A DNA stretch of 64,000 bases. Origin: Chromobacterium sp. ATCC 53434 (GTDB lineage: Bacteria > Pseudomonadota > Gammaproteobacteria > Burkholderiales > Chromobacteriaceae). The notes below the pieces were generated by a model, which was not told the origin of the DNA, did not search any database, and was given only the letters and a program-made list of their open reading frames with translations. A program made the position numbers and the translations under genes. Location of the stretch: assembly GCF_002848345.1 (NCBI RefSeq), contig NZ_CP025429.1:1426001-1490000 (forward strand). The letters are read 5' to 3'. How positions within the stretch are numbered: the stretch's first letter is position 1; every line of letters begins with the position of its first letter. Of the stretch, positions 17,698-26,410 are shown one piece after another.

Positions 17698-17952
17698 ATA
17701 TTTGAAGGTCTGAGCAGCGATTTATTAGCACGTGGAGTAAATCTAGATAATCCAAGGCAAGCTACAGTGTATGAAGGCGATAGTATTAAAAAGTGGATGG
17801 GAACGAGAGGGGGCGCACTAAAAAATAAGCCAATCACTAATAATTAATTTGTGAAAAATGGTGATTTGCAATATTGTAAATTGAATAAGAATGGACGGTT
17901 TGAGTTAAAATATGGGTATGAATTTGTAAATGGAAAATTAAGGATAAAATGA
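17698..17952 (+). pseudogene. Decayed AT-rich gene fragment, possibly a toxin or immunity tail
   Basis: In one plus-strand frame bases 17698-17952 read as protein-like sequence with a single internal TAA at 17845. The first part contains LLARGVNLDNPRQATVYEG and KKWMGTRGGALKNKP; the second contains NKNGRFELKYGYEFVNGKL. There is no usable start, and stops block the frame upstream. Codon use is AT-rich, unlike the GC-rich flanks. Such endings occur in polymorphic toxins and their immunity proteins, but I do not recognise the family. A plus-strand terminator-like hairpin lies 120 bases downstream. Confidence 0.4.
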
Positions 17953-18070
17953 GCGATATTGGATAGGCGTAGCGAGAAGTGTGCCATCGTTGCTTTGGAG
18001 AGGTTGAGCGTATGATCTTTCTGGGATGGAATGGCGCTACCCTCATTTTTAATGAACAAACCTCATTGCT

Positions 18071-18108
18071 TGGATGGTCGGATTGCTCCGACCATCCACC
18101 TTTTCTTG
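18071..18108 (+). terminator. Intrinsic terminator, plus strand
   Basis: A perfect 12-base-pair stem (18071-18082 with 18087-18098), four-base loop TTGC, then CCTTTTCTT. No intact plus-strand gene precedes it, so it probably belonged to the decayed fragment ending at 17952. Confidence 0.65.
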
Positions 18109-18232
18109 CCAGGATCGATATTGCACGCTTGCTTCGCTGAGTGCCTTTCGTAAGCTTATCACGGATGTCTGGTTTATCGCTCGTTCGACTTGAAAGCGAG
18201 GAGTGCCAAGCAAATGCCAAGCCTTCAAATCA

Positions 18233-18712
18233 TTATCTGGATAGACTAGAAAAATTTCTCATTCCAGAAAAATTTCTTCCCCCGGCACTACTTAACAAGT
18301 CAGTCTTTTTTTCCACGTTGACATCGGCAAGCAATAAGCGGTCATTTATCCAGCGACGTGTTTCTGCGTATAATTCTAATCGGCTACGCAAATTATCGCT
18401 CGACATATCATTTCCAGAGGTGTGAACATGGCTTATATAATAAAGCATTTCGAATTCGGCATCGTAGCAAATAGATCCTCTCCCTTCAAAAGCAAGAGTC
18501 GTGTTCATGTGAAGAGCATGTTCCATCATGGTGTTATTGATTTGAATTTCATCCAATGCGGAAACCAGAACAAGCCCATTATCTCTTATGAGAAAGCTGT
18601 AAATTTCATTGCCAATTAGTGCACTTCCAATATTGCCATCCAGATCGATGTTTTCACCTAAAGCCTGCTTCAGCAAGCTCGAATTTGCTTCCATAGCAAT
18701 CTTGTCACTCAT
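18233..18712 (-). CDS. Probable type III secretion chaperone (CesT/SicP/IpgA class)
   Basis: A 159-residue acidic cytosolic protein. Size, low pI and the strand-helix pattern (LIGNEIYSFLIRDNGLVLVSA, then a long loop and CYDAEFEMLYYISHVH, then an acidic helix) match class I type III chaperones. These dimerise and bind the N-terminal region of one effector. The gene starts 18 bases after the effector gene, behind CAGGGG, in the same transcript; adjacent chaperone and effector genes are the rule. No single motif proves the family, so structure comparison would be needed. Confidence 0.5.
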   Translation of the reverse strand: MSDKIAMEANSSLLKQALGENIDLDGNIGSALIGNEIYSFLIRDNGLVLVSALDEIQINNTMMEHALHMNTTLAFEGRGSICYDAEFEMLYYISHVHTSGNDMSSDNLRSRLELYAETRRWINDRLLLADVNVEKKTDLLSSAGGRNFSGMRNFSSLSR

Positions 18713-18730
18713 GATGGATCCCCTGAATCG

Positions 18731-20620
18731 TTAATTGATGTTACGGATAAAGTGACGGGATTTTGCCTCGTTTACTTTCAGCATCGATTGCGCGGGATCG
18801 GAAGCATTGTTTTCCGCCCTGATGAAACCTTGAGGGCTTGCGGTTTGGGCAAGTTTCTGAGGGGATGATGCCCCTATCGGCCACATGACTTTTGCGCCAT
18901 TCATGTCAATATTGGAGAATTTTCTCAGCATGCGCAGGCATAAACCTGCGCAATTGACTGATGAAGCTTTCCATTCTCCTGCTATTCTATCAGTAGAGAT
19001 GCCTATAATATTGGCACCATCGGCATGTGAAAAAGCTTGCTGGCGTTTTTTGGCATAATGTTCGGATTGATTATTCAAATAAGCATCGATCTTTTTACCT
19101 GAGTGACTTTCTCCTGGTCCTTTCAAGGCTATAAATGCATTTCTTGCAGCTAAAAATGCTTTTTCTTTTTCTTTATAGCCAGTGGAGTCCTTCATGTGAT
19201 CCGGTATGCATGTTGTCCCTTCTCTAAACAACCTTTCCATCTGGACTTTGGGTGTCAAGATGTTAAAGCCATCCTCATCCTCGGTAGAGTCAATTGCGTC
19301 ATCTAAATTCGATAAGTATGATGAAAGGGATAGAGTTTGCTTTATATAAGTATCCAATGCCGTTTTAAAATCAATCTTATCAATTTTATTCTGCGCCTGT
19401 TCTTTCATCGCGGAATAATAATAAAGTCTTGCATCTTGCTCTTTGTCGATGAGCTGTATTTGCTGCAGGCATTCTGCCGTAAGCTTTTTAATGTCCAGGG
19501 GGGTTGGCTTGGTGGGGGAGCTTAATTTCTCAATTAAGCCTGATAGTAATGTCTTGAATTTGAAAAGAAGAGAATTTCCTTCCTTGAAAGTCTCTATCTC
19601 TTTTTTGAATTCGGAAAGTTTATTTTTGATGAGCTCATGCTTGTCTGTGTCCTCTGCCTCGGCGGTAATTTCCTCAAATCTTTTTGAGAAATTATTCATT
19701 TGGAATGTTTTTATTTTATCTAACTCAGTTTGTGCGGAGCGCTTCATTGTTTCCAGCTCTGTCTTGCTATTTATCCCCTCCCGTATTTGATAAATAGGTA
19801 AGCCAGATTTGGTGCCATCCATATGTTTGGCAGCGAAAATATAATCCGTCATTTTTTTTATCTGATCAATTGGCAACTCTAAGGTCAAAAACTCATTCGT
19901 GCCCAGAAGCTGTTTGTCTGCATAAGAGACAGCATCCATCGAGTAATTGCCATCGCTACAGAATTTTCCATCATTTGCATTAAAGACAGTTTCTTTGATG
20001 CCCAAGTTCGCCGTATGTCGGTTATTGAAAATGGCTTCCCTGCTTGGATTGAAATCAGCGGGCCGCCCAGATGGAAAAACAACACCAAAAGTAGCATGGA
20101 TCAGACTGTGTCTTTTCCAACCGCTATTCTCTTTGCTAGCGGTTTCGATAAACAGGTCAGCATGTTGGGCTCCCTGTTTATTGGCGATATGCACCAGGCC
20201 ATAGCCGGGACGAATTGGTTTATTACCATACCGGGATATGGCATTGGCTGTGGAGTTGATTTCCACCGTTTCATACGGCTTGCGCATCATGCCGGCCCCA
20301 AGCATATCTTTTAGCGCTATGCGATGGATGTCTTGTAGTGTGCTTCGACTTAAGGCTTGCTCGCCGGATTCAATTTTGGCAAGCAGTGAACCCGCATCCG
20401 CCTTGAATTTTGCAATCTTGCCATCCAGTTCAGTCCAGGAGGAAGCGCCATCCCGCTTAAAAAAAGCCTCAATGAATGCTTTCTCCACACTGGCTCTTAG
20501 CTGCTTGCGATCATCGATAACCATAGCCTGGCCATCTTTTGCCTTTTCTTTATCAGATTTTTCATAAAGCTGCTGGAGAAGCGTAAAATTCTGTTGTGAA
20601 AATTCATTTGTAATCGGCAT
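18731..20620 (-). CDS. Candidate type III effector with a permuted papain-like Cys/His arrangement
   Basis: A 629-residue protein from ATG 20620; a TTG at 20650 could add ten residues. There is no signal peptide. A His motif QHADLFIET (His153) follows a conserved-looking GYGLVHIA strand. Much later VNCAGLCLRML (Cys557) has the NC-A-G look of a thiol nucleophile. His before Cys is the order in circularly permuted NlpC/P60 and RID/IcsB/BopA-type domains; Asp189 is a possible third residue. Residues about 270-440 are charged and helical, probably a coiled-coil insertion. The AT-rich sequence and the chaperone gene downstream support horizontal transfer and type III delivery. Fatty-acyltransferase or protease activity is inference. 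Confidence 0.5.
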   Translation of the reverse strand: MPITNEFSQQNFTLLQQLYEKSDKEKAKDGQAMVIDDRKQLRASVEKAFIEAFFKRDGASSWTELDGKIAKFKADAGSLLAKIESGEQALSRSTLQDIHRIALKDMLGAGMMRKPYETVEINSTANAISRYGNKPIRPGYGLVHIANKQGAQHADLFIETASKENSGWKRHSLIHATFGVVFPSGRPADFNPSREAIFNNRHTANLGIKETVFNANDGKFCSDGNYSMDAVSYADKQLLGTNEFLTLELPIDQIKKMTDYIFAAKHMDGTKSGLPIYQIREGINSKTELETMKRSAQTELDKIKTFQMNNFSKRFEEITAEAEDTDKHELIKNKLSEFKKEIETFKEGNSLLFKFKTLLSGLIEKLSSPTKPTPLDIKKLTAECLQQIQLIDKEQDARLYYYSAMKEQAQNKIDKIDFKTALDTYIKQTLSLSSYLSNLDDAIDSTEDEDGFNILTPKVQMERLFREGTTCIPDHMKDSTGYKEKEKAFLAARNAFIALKGPGESHSGKKIDAYLNNQSEHYAKKRQQAFSHADGANIIGISTDRIAGEWKASSVNCAGLCLRMLRKFSNIDMNGAKVMWPIGASSPQKLAQTASPQGFIRAENNASDPAQSMLKVNEAKSRHFIRNIN

Positions 20621-21300
20621 GATGCACTCTTTAAATATTAAATTATTCAATTAAAAATTGAAGTGATATCGAACTCAATGCGATATGGATCTGATGGACG
20701 CGTGGTTCTACTCATACAATAATGCTTGCTTAAATTTAGTTTTTACTTTCCATGATTTTTAATTCAAAGATTTAAAGGTGCCCATTTTGATTATGCTATT
20801 GTTGAATTTTCAAAGGAGGAAGCCATTTTTATCAATATTACCTTGGCGTGCCCAGTGTGGATGACGTCACTGCTGTCATTGTTTTTAATTGAATGTAATC
20901 ATTCTCAACAAAAGATTCTGGTAATGCCGGAGTGACGGCGAGGCCCAGAGTCTTGATATTTTCACGGCATGACAGATGTTAGGCCGACTCTTAGTAAAAC
21001 CCACCTTGGGAAGGCGCGCGGCTCCATCTCGCCTTTGTTCCGGACGGTCAATGACGATGCGCTATTGTGGCTTCCCGATATGTGTCCGGCATGTGCGGTC
21101 TGCTGCGAGACACAACGGGGATAGTAGGGGGAGGGGGGAGCGAAAACTTTTGAAAATCGCTTACGACTCGCAGGTTGCGGCGGCCGCGCGGGGAGAAGCC
21201 CGGATGAGCAGCGTCGCGCTGCTGACGGCGGGCATGGCGAAACAGCGAAGTGAGAGTCACGCCGGCACGGCGTGTTGCGGAATCATCGGCAAAAGCGAAA
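20621..21300. other. Intergenic stretch between effector gene and tRNA-Thr
   Basis: About 680 bases without a supportable gene. The first 330 are AT-rich and should hold the effector promoter. From about 20930 the composition returns to the GC-rich backbone, so the island edge probably lies near here. A long plus-strand frame across 20976-21374 reads through the antisense of the tRNA and is not credible. Confidence 0.5.
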
Positions 21301-21329
21301 CGGGCCTTTCAGCAGCGCTGAAAGGCCCG
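21301..21329 (-). terminator. Terminator of the tRNA-Thr transcript
   Basis: A perfect 13-base-pair stem (21301-21313 with 21317-21329) and a three-base loop. Read on the minus strand it is followed by TTTCGCTTTT, eight bases after the tRNA 3' end. Confidence 0.85.
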
Positions 21330-21336
21330 TGGAATC

Positions 21337-21412
21337 TGGTGCCGGCGGCAGGAATCGAACTCGCGACCCCCTGATTACAAGTCAGGTGCTCTACCAACTG
21401 AGCTACACCGGC
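21337..21412 (-). tRNA. tRNA-Thr (anticodon UGU)
   Basis: The minus strand folds into a 76-base tRNA. The acceptor stem GCCGGTG pairs with CGCCGGC (one U-G pair), the D arm contains AGCTCAGTTGGTAGAGC, the anticodon stem CCTGA/TCAGG encloses CTTGTAA (anticodon TGT) and the T arm contains GTTCGATTC. The discriminator A and an encoded CCA end the gene at 21337. Confidence 0.97.
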
Positions 21413-21458
21413 GAAGAGGTGCGAATTATGCCGCGCTCAATCCGGCTTGGCAAGAGCC

Positions 21459-21854
21459 CTAGCGTTTTTTATGGTGATGAGCGCGATGTTTCTTCGCCGG
21501 CTTTTTGTGATGCTTGCCCTTGTGGGCCTTGGCCGGCTTGTGCGGTTTCTTGCCGGCATGGGCGTGGGCTTTCTTGCCGTGCTTTTTCACATGGGCGTGT
21601 TTGGCGGCGTGCGCGCGGGCCTTGCCCGCCTTGTGCTTGCCGTGGGCCGACTTCGCCTGCCGGTGGCCGGCCTTGGCGTGGCGCTTGGGCTGGGCGGATT
21701 TGGCGGCGGCGTGCGGCTGGTGCAGCGGTTTGGCGGCGGGCGCCGGCTGGAAGTCTCCGGGCAGAGGCTGGTCTTCCGGCTCGGCGCGGCTCAGCGGGCT
21801 GGCCAGCGCGAGGCCGACGGCGACTAGGGGAGCGATGAGCTTGATCAGTTTCAT
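21459..21854 (-). CDS. Small exported Lys/His/Ala-rich basic protein
   Basis: A 131-residue protein with a signal peptide (IKLIAPLVAVGLALASPLSRA). After a short acidic-proline linker the mature chain is almost entirely Lys, His, Ala and Gly in AKKHAH/KAHKGKHH-like repeats, ending KKR. Composition resembles histone-H1-like proteins, but the signal peptide points to the periplasm or cell surface. The His density could bind metal; the charge could bind LPS or nucleic acid. Divergent from the chemoreceptor gene. Function unknown. Confidence 0.65.
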   Translation of the reverse strand: MKLIKLIAPLVAVGLALASPLSRAEPEDQPLPGDFQPAPAAKPLHQPHAAAKSAQPKRHAKAGHRQAKSAHGKHKAGKARAHAAKHAHVKKHGKKAHAHAGKKPHKPAKAHKGKHHKKPAKKHRAHHHKKR

Positions 21855-21994
21855 GTTCGACTTGTTCGGATAAATGGGACCGGCGATTGGGATCGCGCAG
21901 GTATCTGCCTATATTAGCATGAGTGCGGCATGCGGCCAGCGACGGGCGGCATGCGCGAGTGTGACGAGGATGTACTGGATCAGGAGTGACGGCG

Positions 21995-23602
21995 ATGAAG
22001 CTTTCCACCCGCCTGGGCATTCTGGTGCTGAACGCCGGCCTGGGATTGACGGTTCTGGCAGCGGTGGCCTTGTACGGCCTGCATGATTCGCTGCTGGACA
22101 GCCACCGAACGCAGATTCACACATTGCTGACGCTGGCGGGCAAGCAGGTGGCGCATTTTCAGCAGCTTGAGCAGGACGGCAAGCTGACCCGCGGGGAAGC
22201 CCAGCGACGGGTGGTGGAGGCGCTGAGCAGCCTGCGCGACAAGGGCACGTATGTATTCGCCCGGGACGGCAAGGAGCTGGTGCTGGTGCATCCGGACAAG
22301 CGCAAGCTGGGCAAGGCCGATCCGGGCGAGAAGCTGCCCGACGGCCGCACGCTGGTGCAGGCCTACCACGACGCGCTGCGCGACGCCGACATCGGCTTCG
22401 TGCAGATCCGCACCCGCCGTCCGGACGGCGACGTGCCGTTGCCGAAACTGAACGCGGTGATGCGCATCCACGGCTGGGACTGGACCATAGGCACCGGCGT
22501 GTTCCTGGACGATGTGGACCGGGTGTTCAATCAGCTGGCGCTGAGGCTGCTGTGCATAGGCGGCGCGGTGCTGGCGCTGGTGGTGGTGCTGGCCTGGCTG
22601 GTCGCGCGCTCGATCTACACGGTGATAGGCGGCGAGCCCAACCAGGCTTCGCGAACGGCGCGCGGCATCGCCGCCGGCGATCTGTCGCTGCGGGTGGTCA
22701 GCGAGCGCGACGACAGCCTGATGGGCGCGATCGCGGCGATGCAGGGCAGCCTGCGCGACATGATACAGCGGCTGCAGGGCGGGGCCGACGATCTGGGCCG
22801 GGCCGTCGGCGGCCTGAGCGGCCAGATCGAGCGGATCGACCATGTCGCGAAGGAGTCGCTGCAGGTGACGCGCGGCACATCGCACGAGATCGAGTCTATG
22901 GCGGCCAGCAGCAGCCAGGTGACGGCCTGCGCCGACGAAACCGAGAACAATTCGCTGCGCTCCTGCAAGCTGGCCAGCGAGGGCGAGAAGCTGGTGACGC
23001 AGGCCGCCGAGGAAATCCAGCTGGTTTCGGGCCAGATCGCCGACGCGTCGTCGCTGATCGGCAGCCTGGCGGGGCGCTCGCGCGAGATCGACGGCATCGC
23101 CTCGGAAATCAAGGAGATCGCCGAGCAGACCAATCTGCTGGCGCTGAACGCGGCGATAGAGGCGGCGCGGGCCGGCGAAACCGGGCGCGGCTTCGCGGTG
23201 GTGGCCGACGAGGTGCGCAAGCTGGCCGAGCGCAGCTCGAGCGCGACGCAGCGCATCACCGACATGGTGCAGCGGATACAGGTGGATACCGACTCGGTGG
23301 TGGACAGCATGAGCGAGGTGAAGCCGCTGGTGGCGCGCGGAGTGGATCGCGCGCGCGAGGCGGCGCTGGCGCTGCGCGAGATCAACCAGGGCGCGGAACA
23401 CTCGCTGGATCAGATTCGCGCGATGGCGAAGGTGGCCACCGAGCAGGCGCAGGCCAGCCACAGCGTGGCGGCCAATGTGGCGTCGATCACGCGCATGGTC
23501 GACGAATCGCAGGCCTCGGTGTCGGTGGCGAACGGCGACGTGGCCGCGCTGGCCAAACTGGCGCAGCAACTGAAGGATTCGGTGTCGCGGTTCCGCCTGT
23601 AG
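21995..23602 (+). CDS. Methyl-accepting chemotaxis protein with a single Cache sensor
   Basis: A 535-residue chemoreceptor: transmembrane helix 8-29, a periplasmic single-Cache domain of about 150 residues ([15 protein letters not shown], then [16 protein letters not shown], typical of sCache_2), transmembrane helix 182-204, a HAMP linker, and a cytoplasmic signalling domain with the tip [20 protein letters not shown]. Ligands of this sensor class are often small carboxylates. AGGAG at 21982 precedes ATG 21995 at good spacing. There is no C-terminal CheR-docking pentapeptide. It is single, with umuD 80 bases downstream. Confidence 0.92.
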   Translation: MKLSTRLGILVLNAGLGLTVLAAVALYGLHDSLLDSHRTQIHTLLTLAGKQVAHFQQLEQDGKLTRGEAQRRVVEALSSLRDKGTYVFARDGKELVLVHPDKRKLGKADPGEKLPDGRTLVQAYHDALRDADIGFVQIRTRRPDGDVPLPKLNAVMRIHGWDWTIGTGVFLDDVDRVFNQLALRLLCIGGAVLALVVVLAWLVARSIYTVIGGEPNQASRTARGIAAGDLSLRVVSERDDSLMGAIAAMQGSLRDMIQRLQGGADDLGRAVGGLSGQIERIDHVAKESLQVTRGTSHEIESMAASSSQVTACADETENNSLRSCKLASEGEKLVTQAAEEIQLVSGQIADASSLIGSLAGRSREIDGIASEIKEIAEQTNLLALNAAIEAARAGETGRGFAVVADEVRKLAERSSSATQRITDMVQRIQVDTDSVVDSMSEVKPLVARGVDRAREAALALREINQGAEHSLDQIRAMAKVATEQAQASHSVAANVASITRMVDESQASVSVANGDVAALAKLAQQLKDSVSRFRL

Positions 23603-23653
23603 CCATCGCCGGCTGTCGGATGGTGGTGGCGCGCGGCGCGGCTCTGCTGTATC

Positions 23654-23673
23654 TTGAATGTGTACATATTCAA
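23654..23673 (+). promoter_or_regulatory. Palindromic operator before umuDC
   Basis: Two ten-base arms, TTGAATGTGT and ACATATTCAA, form an inverted repeat with one mismatch, centred 19 bases before the umuD start. It does not match the E. coli LexA box (CTGT-N8-ACAG). Position and symmetry fit a repressor site for the SOS-type operon. Confidence 0.6.
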
Positions 23674-23682
23674 GGTGCCGGC

Positions 23683-24108
23683 ATGAGCGCATACCATCCC
23701 TTATCGATTCCGCCGCGAGGCGGCGTCCTGCCGCTGGCGGGCGGCACCGTCCGCGCCGGCTTTCCGTCGCCGGCCAGCGACCACATGGAAAGCGCCATCG
23801 ACCTGCACGACTACCTGGTCGGCGATCCGCTGGCGACCTTCATGGTGAGGGTCAAGGGCGATTCGATGGAGGGGGCGGGCATCGACGACGGCGATCTGCT
23901 GGTGGTCGACAAGGGCCTGACCGCGCATCACGGCGACATCGTGGTGGCGGTGGTGGACGGAGAATTCACCGTCAAGCGCCTGCATCAGAAGCGCGGCTGC
24001 TGCGCGCTGATGCCTGAAAATCCGGCCTATCTGCCCATCGTGATGGAGGAGGGGCAGGAATTGCAGGTCTGGGGCGTGGTGACCGCCTGCGTGAAGAAAT
24101 TCCGATGA
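23683..24108 (+). CDS. umuD: UmuD-type S24 peptidase, DNA polymerase V subunit
   Basis: A 141-residue self-cleaving protein. The N-terminal [11 protein letters not shown] segment holds the Ala25-Gly26 cleavage site equivalent to Cys-Gly of E. coli UmuD. The Ser/Lys dyad is Ser61 in GDSMEGAGI and Lys98 in EFTVKRL. RecA-stimulated cleavage would give the active form, which joins UmuC as polymerase V. Its stop overlaps the umuC start (ATGA). A 20-base palindrome just upstream is the likely damage-response operator. Confidence 0.93.
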   Translation: MSAYHPLSIPPRGGVLPLAGGTVRAGFPSPASDHMESAIDLHDYLVGDPLATFMVRVKGDSMEGAGIDDGDLLVVDKGLTAHHGDIVVAVVDGEFTVKRLHQKRGCCALMPENPAYLPIVMEEGQELQVWGVVTACVKKFR

Positions 24109-25370
24109 AGACCTTCGCGCTGGTCGACGGCAATAATTTCTACGCCAGCTGCGAGCGCGTGTTCCGGCCCGACCTGGCCGACAAGCCCATCGTGGTGCTG
24201 AGCAACAACGACGGCTGCGTGGTGGCGGCCAGCGCCGAGGCCAAGGCGCTGCCCGGCATCCAGATGTTCGGCCCCTTCTTCGAGATCGCCGGGCTGTGCC
24301 GCCGGCACGGCGTCACGGTGTTTTCCAGCAATTACGCGCTGTACGGCGACATGAGCCGGCGGATGATGGCCATTCTGGCCGAGCACGCGCCGGGCCAGGA
24401 GGTCTATTCGATAGACGAGTGCTTTCTCGATCTGTCCGGCGTGGCGGAGCCGGAGGCGCTGGCGCGGCGGATGCGGGACAGCGTGCAGCGCCGCATCGGC
24501 ATCCCGACCTGCGTCGGCATCGGGTCCAGCAAGACGCTGGCCAAGCTGGCCAACCACGTCGCCAAGCGGGTGCCGGGCTGGGACGACGGCGTGTTCGACT
24601 GGCGTCGGCTGGCCGAGGCGGACCGGGACGCGCTGATGGCCGGCCTGCCGGTGGGCAAGGTCTGGGGCGTCGGGCGTAAGCTGGCCGACCGCTTGCGGGA
24701 ATGGCGGATAGACACGGCGCTGCAACTGAAAGAGGCCGATCCGCGACGGATACGGCAGGGTTTTGGCGTGACGCTGGAGCGCACCGTGGCCGAGTTGAAC
24801 GGCGTCAGCTGCCTGGAACTGGACGAGGCGGCGCCGGAGCGGCAGCAAATCATTTCCAGCCGCTCCTTCGGCGAGAAGGCGTGCGACTTCAATGTGCTCG
24901 CCGCCGCGGTCAGCCACCATATCGCCACGGCAGGGGAGAAGCTGCGCGCGCAGCGCGGCGTGGCGCGGCTGATCGGCGTCGGCATCCGCACCAGCCCGTT
25001 CGGCTACGACGGCTACAACGGCTATACCGTGGTGCCGCTGCCCCAGCCCAGCGACGACGCGATGACGCTGACCCGCGCGGCGCTGGCCGGCCTGCGCGCG
25101 ATCTACCGGCGCGGTCCCCGCTATCAGAAGGCCGGGGTGGTGTTGATGGAGATCTCGCCGCGGGAACGCCTGCAGGCCGATCTGTTCGGCCCGGCGCCCG
25201 ACCCGCGCCGGCAGCGCCTGATGCGGACGATGGACGCCATCAACCAGACTTTCGGCCGCGGCTGCGTCAAGCTGGCTTCGGAGGCGCTGACGCCGGACTG
25301 GGAGATGCGGCAGGACGTGCGTTCGCCATGCTACACGACCCGGCTGGACCAGCTGCTCGAGATCGCCTGA
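24105..25370 (+). CDS. umuC: Y-family DNA polymerase V catalytic subunit
   Basis: A 421-residue error-prone translesion polymerase. The N terminus [17 protein letters not shown] supplies the first catalytic Asp and the steric-gate Tyr. [11 protein letters not shown] holds the second acidic pair. [14 protein letters not shown] is the helix-hairpin-helix region, and the little-finger domain follows [10 protein letters not shown]. The C-terminal region to LLEIA has the normal UmuC length. Transcribed with umuD. Confidence 0.95.
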   Translation: MKTFALVDGNNFYASCERVFRPDLADKPIVVLSNNDGCVVAASAEAKALPGIQMFGPFFEIAGLCRRHGVTVFSSNYALYGDMSRRMMAILAEHAPGQEVYSIDECFLDLSGVAEPEALARRMRDSVQRRIGIPTCVGIGSSKTLAKLANHVAKRVPGWDDGVFDWRRLAEADRDALMAGLPVGKVWGVGRKLADRLREWRIDTALQLKEADPRRIRQGFGVTLERTVAELNGVSCLELDEAAPERQQIISSRSFGEKACDFNVLAAAVSHHIATAGEKLRAQRGVARLIGVGIRTSPFGYDGYNGYTVVPLPQPSDDAMTLTRAALAGLRAIYRRGPRYQKAGVVLMEISPRERLQADLFGPAPDPRRQRLMRTMDAINQTFGRGCVKLASEALTPDWEMRQDVRSPCYTTRLDQLLEIA

Positions 25371-25395
25371 GCGCGGAGCGCGCCGTTGTCCCGGT

Positions 25396-26184
25396 TCAGC
25401 CGCGCAGGTTTCGATTCAGGAATTCCAGCAGGGTATCGGTGACGAAGGCGGGATTCTCCTCGTTGCTGATATGCCCGGCATCGGGCACTTCGACAAACCG
25501 GCAGCCGAGGATGTCGGCCATCAGCCTGCCTTCGGACGGCGGCCGCGGCCGGTCCTGCTCGCCGGTCATCACCAGCGACGGGCACTGGATGCGCCGCAAT
25601 CGCTCCAGCCTGTCCGGCCGGCCGAAGATCAGCCGGCCAAGCGGCAGCACGCTCTGCCGCAGCGTGCCGGCGGAAAGGGCGGCCAGGCGGTCGATCAGCC
25701 GCTGCAGCGTCAGCCGGGGCACTCGGGGCGAGTAGAACAGGGCGGCGATGCGTTCCTGCAGCGGCGGCGGTATCGCGCCGGCCTCCTCGACGATGTCCAG
25801 CATCTGAAAGTACCCGTCGCGGGTCTCGGGCGTTTCCGCGCCGACGAAGGTGTCGAGCAGGACCAGCGCGGCCACGCGTTCCGGATATTTCGCCGCCAGT
25901 TCCGCGCCCCACATGCCGCCGACGGACAGGCCGGCCACCGCGAAGCGCTTGATGCCCAGCCTGTCCATCAGCGCCATATGATCGTCGGCCAGCCGCTCCA
26001 GATCGGCATGGCCGTCGGCGAGCTGCGGCGACCGGCCGTGCCCCCACAGATCCGGAATGATGACGCGGTACCGTTGCGCCAGGGCCTGGACCTGAGGCTG
26101 CCACATCCGCCTGTCGAATAAATAGCTGTGGCCGAGCAGGACCGGAAAACCGGATCCCGTATCGACAAAATCCATCGTATTCAT
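25396..26184 (-). CDS. Alpha/beta-fold hydrolase
   Basis: A 262-residue hydrolase with the nucleophile elbow GLSVGG (Ser87), the oxyanion-region HSYLFDRRMW, the acid Asp in MTGEQDRPRP and the catalytic His in VPDAGHISN. The sequence resembles small esterases and 3-oxoadipate enol-lactonase-like hydrolases; no pathway genes are nearby. The start at 26184 follows AAAGGAG; an upstream in-frame ATG at 26223 lacks a ribosome-binding site. Confidence 0.85.
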   Translation of the reverse strand: MNTMDFVDTGSGFPVLLGHSYLFDRRMWQPQVQALAQRYRVIIPDLWGHGRSPQLADGHADLERLADDHMALMDRLGIKRFAVAGLSVGGMWGAELAAKYPERVAALVLLDTFVGAETPETRDGYFQMLDIVEEAGAIPPPLQERIAALFYSPRVPRLTLQRLIDRLAALSAGTLRQSVLPLGRLIFGRPDRLERLRRIQCPSLVMTGEQDRPRPPSEGRLMADILGCRFVEVPDAGHISNEENPAFVTDTLLEFLNRNLRG

Positions 26185-26352
26185 CGCGACTCCTTTACGG
26201 GCTGCCCGACGGCATGTCGACACGGGGTCGCCATCCCGTCGTTCCGCCCGGCTTCCTAATCGGCCGTCAAGCGTGCCATGCGGCGACGGCTGCCGTAGTC
26301 ATCGACTTGGCATAATCGGATCATTCCTAGGGAACGGGTCGGCAGGCAGGAA

Positions 26353-26376
26353 AAAAGCCGGGAATGCCCGGCTTTT
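26353..26376 (-). terminator. Intrinsic terminator (works in both directions)
   Basis: GCCGGG (26357-26362) and CCCGGC (26367-26372) with a four-base loop, flanked by an A run and a T run. It lies 35 bases downstream of the minus-strand exported-protein gene. Confidence 0.85.
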
Positions 26377-26410
26377 CGCACGCGGGGTCTGTTTGGGCCC
26401 CGGTTTCGGA

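Noticed and set aside
20976..21374. Plus-strand frame of about 130 codons ending over the tRNA
   Set aside because: Its C-terminal residues are the translation of the tRNA-Thr antisense, a classic false gene; no ribosome-binding site or family features.
21272..21838. Plus-strand frame across the tRNA and the Lys/His-rich gene
   Set aside because: Begins in antisense of the tRNA and continues antisense to the exported basic protein gene, which has a clear signal peptide.
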